Shown here: piece after piece, positions 1-6,165 of the stretch
Layout: each line of letters starts with the position of its first letter
Numbering within the stretch: the first letter of the stretch is position 1
DNA from: Syntrophomonadaceae bacterium
GTDB taxonomy: Bacteria; Bacillota; Dethiobacteria; DTU022
Direction: 5' to 3'
Length of the DNA stretch: 7,376 nt
Assembly: GCA_007129055.1 (NCBI GenBank)
Contig: SKWE01000020.1
Location: 1-7,376 of the forward strand
Translations under genes and position numbers: made by a program
The notes under the pieces: generated by a model
Databases searched by the model: none
What the model saw: only the letters and a program-made list of their open reading frames with translations
What the model was told of the DNA's origin: nothing

Positions 1-470
1 GAAAGGTAATCGCCCGGTTTGCCTGAAACTTCAAAACTGTTTTCAGCAATATATATTTCATGCCTTTCATCTATAATCCTGGCTTTTATACCTTTTTCCA
101 CGGGAATATGCAGTAGTAAAAGGTTAATAAGAAAGTGTTCCACCCTGGCACCACCCAGGGCGCCGAAAATAATGATTTCGGATGGCTTTTGCCGGACAGC
201 ATAATCAAGAGCCAGTTCAAGATCTGATTTATCCTTTTCCGGGGGGTGACTGATTATTTCAGGGTTAGATTTCATTATGTTGTCACGCACATTTTCAGCA
301 AGGGAGTCCATATCGCCAACCAGCAGACCTGGTGTTAACCCCATTTTCAAGGCATGGCTGCTGCCGCCATTAACGCAGATAATATAATCGTCTTCATTAA
401 CCAGCTTCTTATAATATTCCGGTTCGCTAACATCTCCGCCGGCTATGATAATTATTCTTCCAGAGGACAT
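1..470 (-). CDS. thiN: Thiamine pyrophosphokinase, 3' end beyond window
   Basis: Transfers pyrophosphate from ATP to thiamine to give thiamine diphosphate, the cofactor form, in the cytoplasm. The first 156 residues are visible and the frame runs off the left edge. Seen in order: a nucleotide-binding-type start (RIIIIAGGD, residues 5-13), the ICVNGGSSHAL segment (31-41), the acidic GDMDS motif (52-56), KDKSDLELALDYA (79-91) and a GALGGARVEH segment (103-112). Together these are the signature of the TPK catalytic domain; the family is usually about 210 residues, so roughly the last quarter is missing. The usual GGRxDH thiamine-site motif appears here as GGARVEH, with one extra residue and Glu for Asp. 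The ATG at 470 is preceded by AAGGGGG about ten bases upstream. It lies beyond a gene-free gap from the aminotransferase, and I see no convincing promoter of its own. Confidence 0.9.
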   Translation of the reverse strand, partial: MSSGRIIIIAGGDVSEPEYYKKLVNEDDYIICVNGGSSHALKMGLTPGLLVGDMDSLAENVRDNIMKSNPEIISHPPEKDKSDLELALDYAVRQKPSEIIIFGALGGARVEHFLINLLLLHIPVEKGIKARIIDERHEIYIAENSFEVSGKPGDYL

Positions 471-530
471 AATGTTCAAACCCCCTTATTATATTTAATC
501 CACACCAGCTTTGATTTTATAGCTGAACTT

Positions 531-754
531 ACCAGCAAGCATGTAGACAAAACTCCGCTCGCTGATCGTTCAGGCTGGAACTGCAGCGTTTCAGCTTCAG
601 CCCTTCGCCTGGGCTGCCCTCGCGATAAGCTCATCCTAAGCTCCCACTCGGTGGCCGACCTCCTGTCGGCCAACCCGCTCCGGGCTTTGCTTCACCGGCA
701 ATTCCATACCTTCACTTTAAACTCGCATCAGTTTTTGTCTGCAAGCTTGCCAGT
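531..754. repeat. MITE-like GC-rich element with terminal inverted repeats
   Basis: This fills most of the 340-bp gap between thiN and the aminotransferase gene (471-810), which contains no credible gene. The left end (532-554) and the right end (730-753) are imperfect inverted repeats. The reverse complement of the left end reads AGTTTTGTCTACATGCTTGC and so on, against AGTTTTTGTCTGCAAGCTTG and so on at the right, with about 19 of 23 positions matching plus one extra T. The interior is far richer in GC than the flanks (95 of 150 bases between 551 and 700 by hand count) and holds internal hairpins. A TA dinucleotide flanks each side (530-531 and 756-757), but the two sit at slightly different distances from the repeat ends, so a target duplication is uncertain. 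Non-autonomous transposable element or another dispersed intergenic repeat are both possible. Copy number cannot be seen here. Confidence 0.6.
652..672. other. Strong hairpin inside the GC-rich element
   Basis: TGGCCGAC and GTCGGCCA form a perfect 8-bp stem around a 5-base loop. A weaker neighbour, CAGCCC/GGGCTG (598-603 with 611-616), can also fold. Neither is followed by a run of T on either strand, so these look like structure belonging to the element rather than intrinsic terminators. Confidence 0.6.
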
Positions 755-810
755 CTAAAAGCAGCTCTACTTATATTAGTGAGATATGGTCTTTGTTGCC
801 AGGTTAAATG

Positions 811-1998
811 TTAAGTTGTAGGTTTTAGTGTGCTGAAATAATTTTTTAGTCTGCGGACCCCTTCAACCAAGGTATCCATTTCACAGGCATAAGATATTCT
901 AATATAACGTTCTGCTCCGCTGCCAAAATCTATGCCGGGAGTAATGGCCACACCGGCTTCTTCCAAGATACGAAAAGCAAAAGTATAAGAATCATCGGTA
1001 TACTTTTTCACGTTAGCCATCATGTAAAAAGCGCCATCGGGAGCTTTAGCCGGAGCAATACCCATATCCTGCAGGGCTTCGTAAAGATATAAGCGCCTTT
1101 CGTTATAACTGCTAAAACGTTTTTCCAAAACTTCAGGACTCTCCCTGAGAGCAGCAATACCGGCGGCCTGGATGAAGGCGCAGGCACAAATGAAGAGATT
1201 CTGCTGTAGTTTCTGTAAATTGCGGATTAAACCGTGAGGCGCTACCAGGTAACCCAGGCGCCAACCGGTCATTATGTTGCGTTTCGAAAAACCGTTTATC
1301 ACGATTGCACTATCTGTATATTCAAGGATTGAATGATCTTTTCCGGTATAGTTAATCCCGTGATAAACTTCGTCAGAAATTATGTATTTTCCAAGCCCGG
1401 CTAAACCCTGAAGCTCCTCTTCTCTTAATACCGCTCCAGTAGGATTGGCGGGAGAATTGATTAATATAGCTTTAACTTTATCACCCAGGTGTTTTTCAAC
1501 ATCGTGCGGCTGAAGGCGGAAGGCTTCTTCCTCCCTCACCGGAACATAAAGGGGTTCTGCCCCGATATAATTAACAAAATTGGGATAGCAGGCATAGTAG
1601 GGGTTGGGCATCAACAGCTGATCACCTTTTTCGAGAAGGGCTGAAAAAGCTAACAGCATGGCGGGAGAAGAACCGGATGTGATAATTACCTGCTCCGGTT
1701 CAATATCTACATTGTAGGTTCGCTTGTAGTAGCGGGCAACTTCTGCTCTAAGCTCCGGCTTCCCCAGGCTGTGTGTATACCCGGTATCGTTCAGGCGTAT
1801 CGCTTCCATTGCTGCTTCTTTTATAGAAGGAGGAGTTTCGCCGCCCGGTTCACCAACCTCCATATGGATAATTGACGCACCTTTAGCTTCAAGCTGTTGT
1901 GCTTTTTCAAGCACTTCCATCGCCAGGAAAGGCTTGACCTGTAGTACCCTGGCAGGTGTTGATAGATTTTCCGGGGGAAACGAACATGATGCGCTCAT
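811..1998 (-). CDS. PLP-dependent class I/II aminotransferase
   Basis: A cytoplasmic fold-type I aminotransferase that moves an amino group between an amino acid and a 2-oxo acid. At 395 residues it is full length for the aspartate/aromatic/alanine aminotransferase superfamily. Visible landmarks are the N-terminal FLAMEVLEKAQ and MEVGEP segments (24-51), the phosphate-loop ITSGSSPAM (106-114), NSPANPTG with Asn185 (181-188), SDEVYHG with Asp209 and Tyr212, GFSKRNIMTGWRLGY with the predicted Schiff-base Lys239 and phosphate-contacting Arg247, DGAFYM (321-326), and YIRISYA with carboxylate-binding Arg367. The ATG at 1998 has AGAGGTG about eight bases upstream, overlapping the stop of the CBS gene 14 bases away, so translation is probably coupled. 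Substrate specificity cannot be read from these motifs; aspartate, alanine or aromatic amino acids are all possible. Confidence 0.93.
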   Translation of the reverse strand: MSASCSFPPENLSTPARVLQVKPFLAMEVLEKAQQLEAKGASIIHMEVGEPGGETPPSIKEAAMEAIRLNDTGYTHSLGKPELRAEVARYYKRTYNVDIEPEQVIITSGSSPAMLLAFSALLEKGDQLLMPNPYYACYPNFVNYIGAEPLYVPVREEEAFRLQPHDVEKHLGDKVKAILINSPANPTGAVLREEELQGLAGLGKYIISDEVYHGINYTGKDHSILEYTDSAIVINGFSKRNIMTGWRLGYLVAPHGLIRNLQKLQQNLFICACAFIQAAGIAALRESPEVLEKRFSSYNERRLYLYEALQDMGIAPAKAPDGAFYMMANVKKYTDDSYTFAFRILEEAGVAITPGIDFGSGAERYIRISYACEMDTLVEGVRRLKNYFSTLKPTT

Positions 1999-2012
1999 GG
2001 CTGCACACCTCT

Positions 2013-2441
2013 TTAGCTGTTTACTCGTTCTTCCTCTTTTTCCTTGATTAACTCAACACAGTATTCAATTATTTCCCTGCGCCTGATTATGCCAATAAAA
2101 ATGCCCTGGTCATCCACCACCGGTACAAAATTTTGTCCACTGGCCAATGTAAGAAGGTCAACGACTCTGGCATCAATGCGCACAGGTTTGTTTTGCGAAT
2201 GCTGGTCAATATCCTTTAGCATGACCTTTTCCATGCCGTTAAGATCCATCCCCGGGGAATTCTTGATTTTCCACAGCAAGTCCCCTTCGGTAATAGTACC
2301 GGCATAGTAACCATGTTCATCTACCATGGGAACAGCGGTATGGCTGTGGCGTTCCATTCTTTCAAGCGCCTGGCGCAGGGTTGTCTTCGGCGTCAGGCAA
2401 ACTACCTCGCTCTTTGGAATCAAAAAAAAAGCCACTTTCAT
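2013..2441 (-). CDS. Tandem CBS-domain protein
   Basis: A 142-residue cytoplasmic protein made almost entirely of two CBS domains (about 5-60 and 75-130), which form a Bateman module that binds adenine nucleotides or related ligands. Typical CBS features are AVPMVDEHGYYAGTITEGDLL (split here as AVPMVD at 36-41 and GTITEGDLL at 48-56) in the first domain, and FVPVVDDQGIFIGIIRRREI (105-124) in the second. There is no attached catalytic domain. In length and layout it resembles the stand-alone c-di-AMP receptor DarB/CbpB of Firmicutes, but ligand identity is inference. The gene starts six bases after the acetyltransferase stop, with its AAGGG ribosome site inside that gene's last codons, so it is part of the same operon. 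A run of nine T (coding strand, 2422-2430) lies in codons 4-7. Confidence 0.88.
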   Translation of the reverse strand: MKVAFFLIPKSEVVCLTPKTTLRQALERMERHSHTAVPMVDEHGYYAGTITEGDLLWKIKNSPGMDLNGMEKVMLKDIDQHSQNKPVRIDARVVDLLTLASGQNFVPVVDDQGIFIGIIRRREIIEYCVELIKEKEEERVNS

Positions 2442-2447
2442 TCTAAA

Positions 2448-2849
2448 TCAAAACCCTTCATTTTCATGATCGATCATTCCGCCATTAACAATTCTAAATC
2501 CGGCTTTCCGATATAAATCTACTAATTCAGGCTCAAATAATACGTTTACAGTTTTAATCCGGTCAGCTTTAGTCCGCCTGGCAATAATCTTTAACAATTC
2601 AAGCGCTATTCCGTATCTCTGGTAGTCAGGATGAACTACAAGGTTGCGGATAAAAGCATCATCAACTCCATCACTGATAACGTCTACAAAACCAACCAGG
2701 ATATCATTATCATAACAGGCCGCTGTTGAATATGTTTTACCTATAATCTTTTCCAGCTGTTTTTCTCTCGCATCCCAGCCTACCGCTACTCTTAACCGGG
2801 CTACTTCAGCAGCTTTCAAAACAGGATTTTCAACATACCTTAACTGCAA
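2448..2849 (-). CDS. GNAT-family N-acetyltransferase
   Basis: A small GCN5-related acetyltransferase that would move acetyl from acetyl-CoA to an amine or protein substrate, unknown here. The core motif A is clear: VGFVDVISDG, then FIRNLVVHPDYQRYGIALEL, in which QRYGIA is the acetyl-CoA pyrophosphate loop; LYRKAGFR near the C-terminus is the usual motif B. I place the start at TTG 2849 (133 residues) rather than the ATG at 2864 (138 residues). GAGGTG at 2857-2862 sits seven bases before the TTG, whereas the ATG has no Shine-Dalgarno and would lie only about ten bases after the predicted transcription start. The TTG start also removes a cysteine-containing MRCEL extension. It is the first gene of the operon with the CBS protein and the aminotransferase. 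Confidence 0.87.
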   Translation of the reverse strand: MQLRYVENPVLKAAEVARLRVAVGWDAREKQLEKIIGKTYSTAACYDNDILVGFVDVISDGVDDAFIRNLVVHPDYQRYGIALELLKIIARRTKADRIKTVNVLFEPELVDLYRKAGFRIVNGGMIDHENEGF

Positions 2850-2856
2850 AAGTTCA

Positions 2857-2862
2857 CACCTC
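2857..2862 (-). promoter_or_regulatory. Ribosome-binding site deciding the TTG start
   Basis: GAGGTG lies seven bases before TTG 2849. It overlaps the alternative ATG at 2862-2864, so a ribosome bound here cannot use that ATG. This is the main reason for preferring the TTG start of the acetyltransferase. Confidence 0.6.
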
Positions 2863-2880
2863 ATTCAAGACCCAAAGGCC

Positions 2881-2910
2881 ATTATAACATATTTGATTAT
2901 AAACAAATTC
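2881..2910 (-). promoter_or_regulatory. Extended -10 promoter for GNAT-CBS-aminotransferase
   Basis: A perfect TATAAT (2881-2886) is preceded by TG one base upstream, giving the extended -10 form TGTTATAAT. The -35 region at about 2904-2910 (GAATTTG) is poor, as is common with extended -10 promoters. Transcription would start near 2874, leaving about 25 bases to TTG 2849. The promoter begins right at the stop of the small membrane protein gene, so it may serve as an internal promoter in a longer transcript. Confidence 0.6.
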
Positions 2911-3088
2911 ACTCTTCGCGGTTGCGGGTAAATACAAAGTAGAGGTAAACCATGAATATACCCACCAGGATTGAAACGGCCAGGCTGTACGTATCTATTT
3001 TGACCTTATCAGAAGTGAGAATTAGATAGGCACCGATTAGACCGACTATTAAGAGAGCAGCATTTTGCAATTTAATTTTTATGGGCAT
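2909..3088 (-). CDS. Small two-helix membrane protein, 59 residues
   Basis: A short gene found by translating the gap after the sirtuin. The 59-residue product starts MPIKIKLQNAALLIVG and ends FTRNREE. It has two hydrophobic segments, about residues 8-25 and 35-53, separated by a short charged loop (SDKVKID), so both ends probably lie on the same side of the membrane. A strong GGAGGT sits eight bases before the ATG, and the gene begins 37 bases after the sirtuin stop, which argues that it is real and co-transcribed. I do not recognise the family. The hydrophobic pattern and ribosome site make a chance frame unlikely. Confidence 0.75.
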   Translation of the reverse strand: MPIKIKLQNAALLIVGLIGAYLILTSDKVKIDTYSLAVSILVGIFMVYLYFVFTRNREE

Positions 3089-3125
3089 AGGCTAAGACCT
3101 CCGATAAGATCCAAGAGTTTTTAGT

Positions 3126-3869
3126 TTATTCAAGCTGCTGCAGCAGGTCACCCAGGGTATCACTTATTCCTTCCCTGATAACAACTTCTGCTTTTGGGTC
3201 ATAATCGGTAGGCTGCCGGTTGATGATTGAAATACTGTCGGCCAAGCGTGGCAGCTCGGCAACAGGATAAACAACCAGGCTGCTACCTACAACCAGCATA
3301 AAGTCACATTCTACCTGGATCCGGTGCTGCAGTTCAAAAAAGAATGTGGGCATGGGATCGCCGAAAAGCACTACATCAGGCCTGAGCATGCTGTAACAGT
3401 TATGACATACAGGTGGAATGCGTTTCAATTCAACCTGCTGAACCAGTTCCTCGAAAGGATACTTCTTTTTGCAACCAAGGCAATAACCGGTTCGCAGGTG
3501 GCCATGTACTTCCCACACATTTTTTGAACCGGCTTTAACGTGCAGTCCATCGATATTCTGGGTAACAAGTCCCTTAATATATCCTTTTTCTTCAAGCTGA
3601 GCTAAAATTGTATGCCCCCTGTTGGGCTCTGCTGCTGAAATCTTTGCAAAACGACTGAAACCGGCTTCATAAAAAAGGCGCGGATTTTCATGCAGCACAT
3701 CTACAGATGAGACTGCGATGGGATCAACTTTTTCCCATAATCCAGTTCCGGGAGAGCGAAAATCAGGGATGCCGCTATCAGTGCTGATACCTGCACCGGT
3801 TAGCACGTAAACATTTTCATGTTCTTTTATCAATTCAGCGAGGCGCTCTACCTGTTCCTGATAATCCAT
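3126..3869 (-). CDS. Sirtuin NAD-dependent protein deacylase
   Basis: A Sir2/CobB-type enzyme that removes acetyl or other acyl groups from lysine using NAD+, releasing nicotinamide and O-acyl-ADP-ribose. At 247 residues it is a normal-length single-domain bacterial sirtuin. It shows the NAD-binding GAGISTDSGIPDFR (25-38), TQNIDGLH (103-110), catalytic His122 in EVHG, a four-cysteine zinc site (Cys130, Cys133, Cys155, Cys158), RPDVVLFGDPMP (163-174) and the VGSSLVVYP segment (194-202). Nothing essential is missing. GGGAGGAG stands about seven bases before the ATG, and the gene starts 30 bases after the HAD phosphatase gene. Its co-transcription with an asparagine synthetase homologue is unusual. 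The acetyltransferase encoded just downstream might act in opposition, which is inference only. Confidence 0.95.
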   Translation of the reverse strand: MDYQEQVERLAELIKEHENVYVLTGAGISTDSGIPDFRSPGTGLWEKVDPIAVSSVDVLHENPRLFYEAGFSRFAKISAAEPNRGHTILAQLEEKGYIKGLVTQNIDGLHVKAGSKNVWEVHGHLRTGYCLGCKKKYPFEELVQQVELKRIPPVCHNCYSMLRPDVVLFGDPMPTFFFELQHRIQVECDFMLVVGSSLVVYPVAELPRLADSISIINRQPTDYDPKAEVVIREGISDTLGDLLQQLE

Positions 3870-3899
3870 TAACTCTCCTCCCGGATATGTTCAATATAA

Positions 3900-4610
3900 T
3901 TAAACCTTTATTCCACTGCCCCTTGGGGAGCAAAAAGATATAGCTGAACGATCCTGCAGGGATGGACTCTCAACCTTAATAATATCGTAAAAGTCAAACC
4001 ATGGCGAGTAGTTAAAATCATTTTCTTTGCAAATTTTTTCCAACTGATCCCTGGGGCAAATATAATCACTCCAGGAAGCCCCGAATCGATCGTTGCTGCC
4101 ATCACCAATATATATAACAGGGATACCTTTTTCTTTCAAGTCCAGTACATGGGCAGCCTTACAATTGCCACATACCGTGCAAACACTGTGAGCATGCGGG
4201 GTTACCACCTGAAGCTTTCCGTGACCATCTACAAAAGTATCATTTCTGTATATATAATCCACTTTATGCAGAAGATTATACTCTTCAAGAATTGGCTCAA
4301 TATAAAAACCGAAACCGTCGCTGGCAATAAACACCTGGCTGTCCTGTTCAATGGCATGATCAAGAAAACTGTCAAAACCGGGTCGGATCTCTGTCCACTG
4401 CAGTGCCTTTGCCAGCAAAATATCCATATCCCTGGGCAGGCTTTTGGCAATACTCTGCAGCCAAATTTTGATCGGGATCTCCCGGTTTCTATACCTATTT
4501 TCGATCTCCATAAATTCTGTGCCGCCAAAAAAAGCAGCCAGCTCGGAAGATAAATCTTTAGTAGTTACTGTTCCATCAAAGTCTACAACATATGCTGCAT
4601 TTGTTGTCAT
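3900..4610 (-). CDS. MtnX-like HAD-superfamily phosphatase
   Basis: A cytoplasmic phosphatase of the HAD IB group, related to MtnX (2-hydroxy-3-keto-5-methylthiopentenyl-1-phosphate phosphatase) and PHOSPHO1-like enzymes. Numbering from ATG 4610, it has motif I DFDGTVT (nucleophile Asp10 and acid-base Asp12), motif II within IASDGFGFYIEP (around 95-106), a cysteine cluster CTVCGNCK (144-151) like that of Bacillus MtnX, and motif IV YIGDGSND (167-174). I chose ATG 4610, giving 236 residues, because GGAGG lies five bases before it; an upstream in-frame TTG at 4622 would place the ribosome site inside the gene. It begins 12 bases after the asparagine synthetase homologue. No other methionine-salvage gene is present, so the substrate may not be the MtnX one. 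The last 20 or so residues show no recognised motif. Confidence 0.85.
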   Translation of the reverse strand: MTTNAAYVVDFDGTVTTKDLSSELAAFFGGTEFMEIENRYRNREIPIKIWLQSIAKSLPRDMDILLAKALQWTEIRPGFDSFLDHAIEQDSQVFIASDGFGFYIEPILEEYNLLHKVDYIYRNDTFVDGHGKLQVVTPHAHSVCTVCGNCKAAHVLDLKEKGIPVIYIGDGSNDRFGASWSDYICPRDQLEKICKENDFNYSPWFDFYDIIKVESPSLQDRSAISFCSPRGSGIKV

Positions 4611-4622
4611 GTGCCCCTCCAA

Positions 4623-6080
4623 TTAACTGGTTTTTGTCCACCTTCCGACAAGCGGCAATACCGATTCGGGAAAATGTTTCCGGAATATTCGGTAGTAGTA
4701 AAGCTCTTCCTTATTGCGGACCGGAACCGGGGCTTCCTCTGATTCCCTGGCAAATTCAGCATCACTGATTGCATCTTCAGCAACCGAAGTCAGCATATCA
4801 GAAGAGCCTGAGCCCTGGTCAAACTGCTGTTTCTCACGCCAGGCTACCTTAGATCCCAGTTCGTCAACAAAAGCCTTTCTAAGAATCCACTTATCAACCG
4901 GTTCATCATCTTCCCTGTCATGTAGTTTCCAGTCCAAAGGGAATTGCTGCACCAGTTCGAGCAAAGCAGGTTTCAGGAACGGAACCCGGCAGTCCAGGCC
5001 GTGAGCAGAGTTCATGCGGTCAACTCGCTGCAACCCTGTTTTGCTTAAATTTTTAAGAAACCCCTCAATTTCAGCAGTAATCTCTTTCTCAGAACCGAGG
5101 GTTTTCAGGTAGCTGTAGCCGGCAAATATTTCATCAGAGCCCTCACCGGTTAGCATTACTTTTCGGCCATCACGGGCGGCAAAGCGGGCGGCAATGTAGT
5201 TCGGGATAGAGGAACGGACATAGGCACAGTCAAAAGACTCCAGGTGATATATGACCTTGGGAAGAACCTGAAGCATTTCATCGAGATCGTAGGTATAAAC
5301 ATGCGGTACTGAGCCAATCCGATCTGCTACGATGGAAGCATACTCTATATCCTGGCTGCCCTTTACCCCTACTGTGTAGGTAGAAATAGGATCTGCAGAG
5401 ATTTCTGCAGCAAGCGCTGCAACAACTGAACTGTCAAGGCCACCGCTAAGGTAAACACCTAAATTTTCAACGCCAAGAATACGCTCTTCAACGGCCAGGT
5501 AAAGCAGATGTCTCATTTTCTCTTCTGCTTCTTCCAGGCTCAGCTCTTTATTTTCTATGATTCTCGGTATCTTGTAATAACGAACCCATCCATTTTGATC
5601 ATCCAGGTAGCTGCCGGGAGGGGCTTCCTTGATAGGAACTTTTAGATCCAGCAGGGCCTTTATTTCGGGTGCCACATAAAGGGTACCCTCTTTTTTGGCA
5701 TAGTAAAGAGGTTTTACCCCGAAAGGATCGCGGGCAATGATGTGACCTCCCTCATCGTTGAAATAAGCTATGGCAAATTCGCCTTCAATGCTCTCAAAAC
5801 AGGAAAGGCCATCTTTATCAAAAAGGTCGCAGAACCTGGTTTCGCCTTCACCGCCCTGCATAACCGTCCCTTCCTCTTCAGAAAACACCATATAACCGTC
5901 AAGAGCAGCTGATAAGTCACTTCCATCATTATCAGGAGAACTGTTCAGAACTGCCAATCCATAGCCATCTTCTTTTGTCTGGGTATTTTTTGAAATTCCC
6001 CTGAATTTTACTCTTTCTATAAGCGGTTCAATATCTGATGCTTCACTTTTCTTGCCAAATATGGCAACTAAGCCTGACAT
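4623..6080 (-). CDS. Asparagine synthetase B homologue lacking glutaminase cysteine
   Basis: The C-terminal synthetase half looks complete: the pyrophosphate loop SGGLDSS (212-218) with GVYL before it, TYTVGVKGSQD (234-244), LTGEGSDEIFAGY (310-322), CRVPFL (364-369) and a lysine loop REKQQFDQGSG (415-425). It should form an acyl-adenylate, with aspartate the default substrate, and amidate it. The N-terminal Ntn-type glutaminase half is degraded. The mature start should be Cys-Gly-Leu but reads Ser-Gly-Leu (MSGLVAIFG); the HRGPD segment reads FRGIS; and the Arg-Leu-Ser and Asn-Gly-Glu motifs are absent, though ARDPFGVKPLYY (117-128) remains. At 485 residues it is shorter than typical AsnB (about 550-630). 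This predicts use of free ammonia rather than glutamine, or a different substrate. First gene of a probable four-gene operon; the ATG has GGGAG about ten bases upstream. Confidence 0.88.
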   Translation of the reverse strand: MSGLVAIFGKKSEASDIEPLIERVKFRGISKNTQTKEDGYGLAVLNSSPDNDGSDLSAALDGYMVFSEEEGTVMQGGEGETRFCDLFDKDGLSCFESIEGEFAIAYFNDEGGHIIARDPFGVKPLYYAKKEGTLYVAPEIKALLDLKVPIKEAPPGSYLDDQNGWVRYYKIPRIIENKELSLEEAEEKMRHLLYLAVEERILGVENLGVYLSGGLDSSVVAALAAEISADPISTYTVGVKGSQDIEYASIVADRIGSVPHVYTYDLDEMLQVLPKVIYHLESFDCAYVRSSIPNYIAARFAARDGRKVMLTGEGSDEIFAGYSYLKTLGSEKEITAEIEGFLKNLSKTGLQRVDRMNSAHGLDCRVPFLKPALLELVQQFPLDWKLHDREDDEPVDKWILRKAFVDELGSKVAWREKQQFDQGSGSSDMLTSVAEDAISDAEFARESEEAPVPVRNKEELYYYRIFRKHFPESVLPLVGRWTKTS

Positions 6081-6106
6081 TTAAAGTCAACTCCCATAAA
6101 ATATTT

Positions 6107-6128
6107 GTCTCCTACCGAGGTAGAAGAC
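6107..6128. promoter_or_regulatory. 22-bp inverted repeat in leader, possible operator
   Basis: Half-sites GTCTCCTACC and GGTAGAAGAC flank a 2-bp centre, with one mismatch across ten pairs. In the transcript this gives a 9-bp stem (one G-U) capped by CUCG. It begins about three bases after the predicted transcription start of the asparagine synthetase operon. It could be a repressor operator or a 5' stem-loop that stabilises the mRNA. No T run follows, so it is not a terminator. Confidence 0.5.
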
Positions 6129-6137
6129 TATATTAAC

Positions 6138-6165
6138 ATTATAGCATATTTTAGGGGATTCTCAA
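6138..6165 (-). promoter_or_regulatory. Sigma-A-type promoter of asparagine synthetase operon
   Basis: TTGAGA (6160-6165) and TATAAT (6138-6143) are 16 bases apart, and the -10 box carries the TGn extension (TGCTATAAT). Transcription should begin near 6131, giving a leader of about 50 bases before ATG 6080. The -35 box overlaps the last codon and stop of the upstream 99-residue frame. Confidence 0.75.

Noticed and set aside
488..493. TATAAT on the minus strand just before thiN
   Set aside because: It abuts the ribosome site, so the transcript would start at or inside it, and there is no -35 box at the right distance.
476..673. Minus-strand 65-codon open frame with Arg-rich product
   Set aside because: It lies across the inverted-repeat element, has biased low-complexity composition from GC-rich DNA and no Shine-Dalgarno; best explained as a chance frame in a repeat.
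354..758. Plus-strand 134-codon open frame
   Set aside because: It runs antisense through the start of thiN and across the GC-rich repeat, has no ribosome site and shows no family pattern.
2896..2901. Second TATAAT upstream of the acetyltransferase
   Set aside because: No -35 match at 16-18 bases and no TG extension; the nearer extended -10 box is a better promoter.
3916..3928. CCCCTTGGGG palindrome near the end of the HAD gene
   Set aside because: It lies inside the coding region, the stem has almost no loop, and no T run follows, so it is not a terminator.
4149..4553. Plus-strand open frames opposite the HAD gene
   Set aside because: Antisense shadows of a well-supported enzyme gene, with no ribosome sites or recognisable products.
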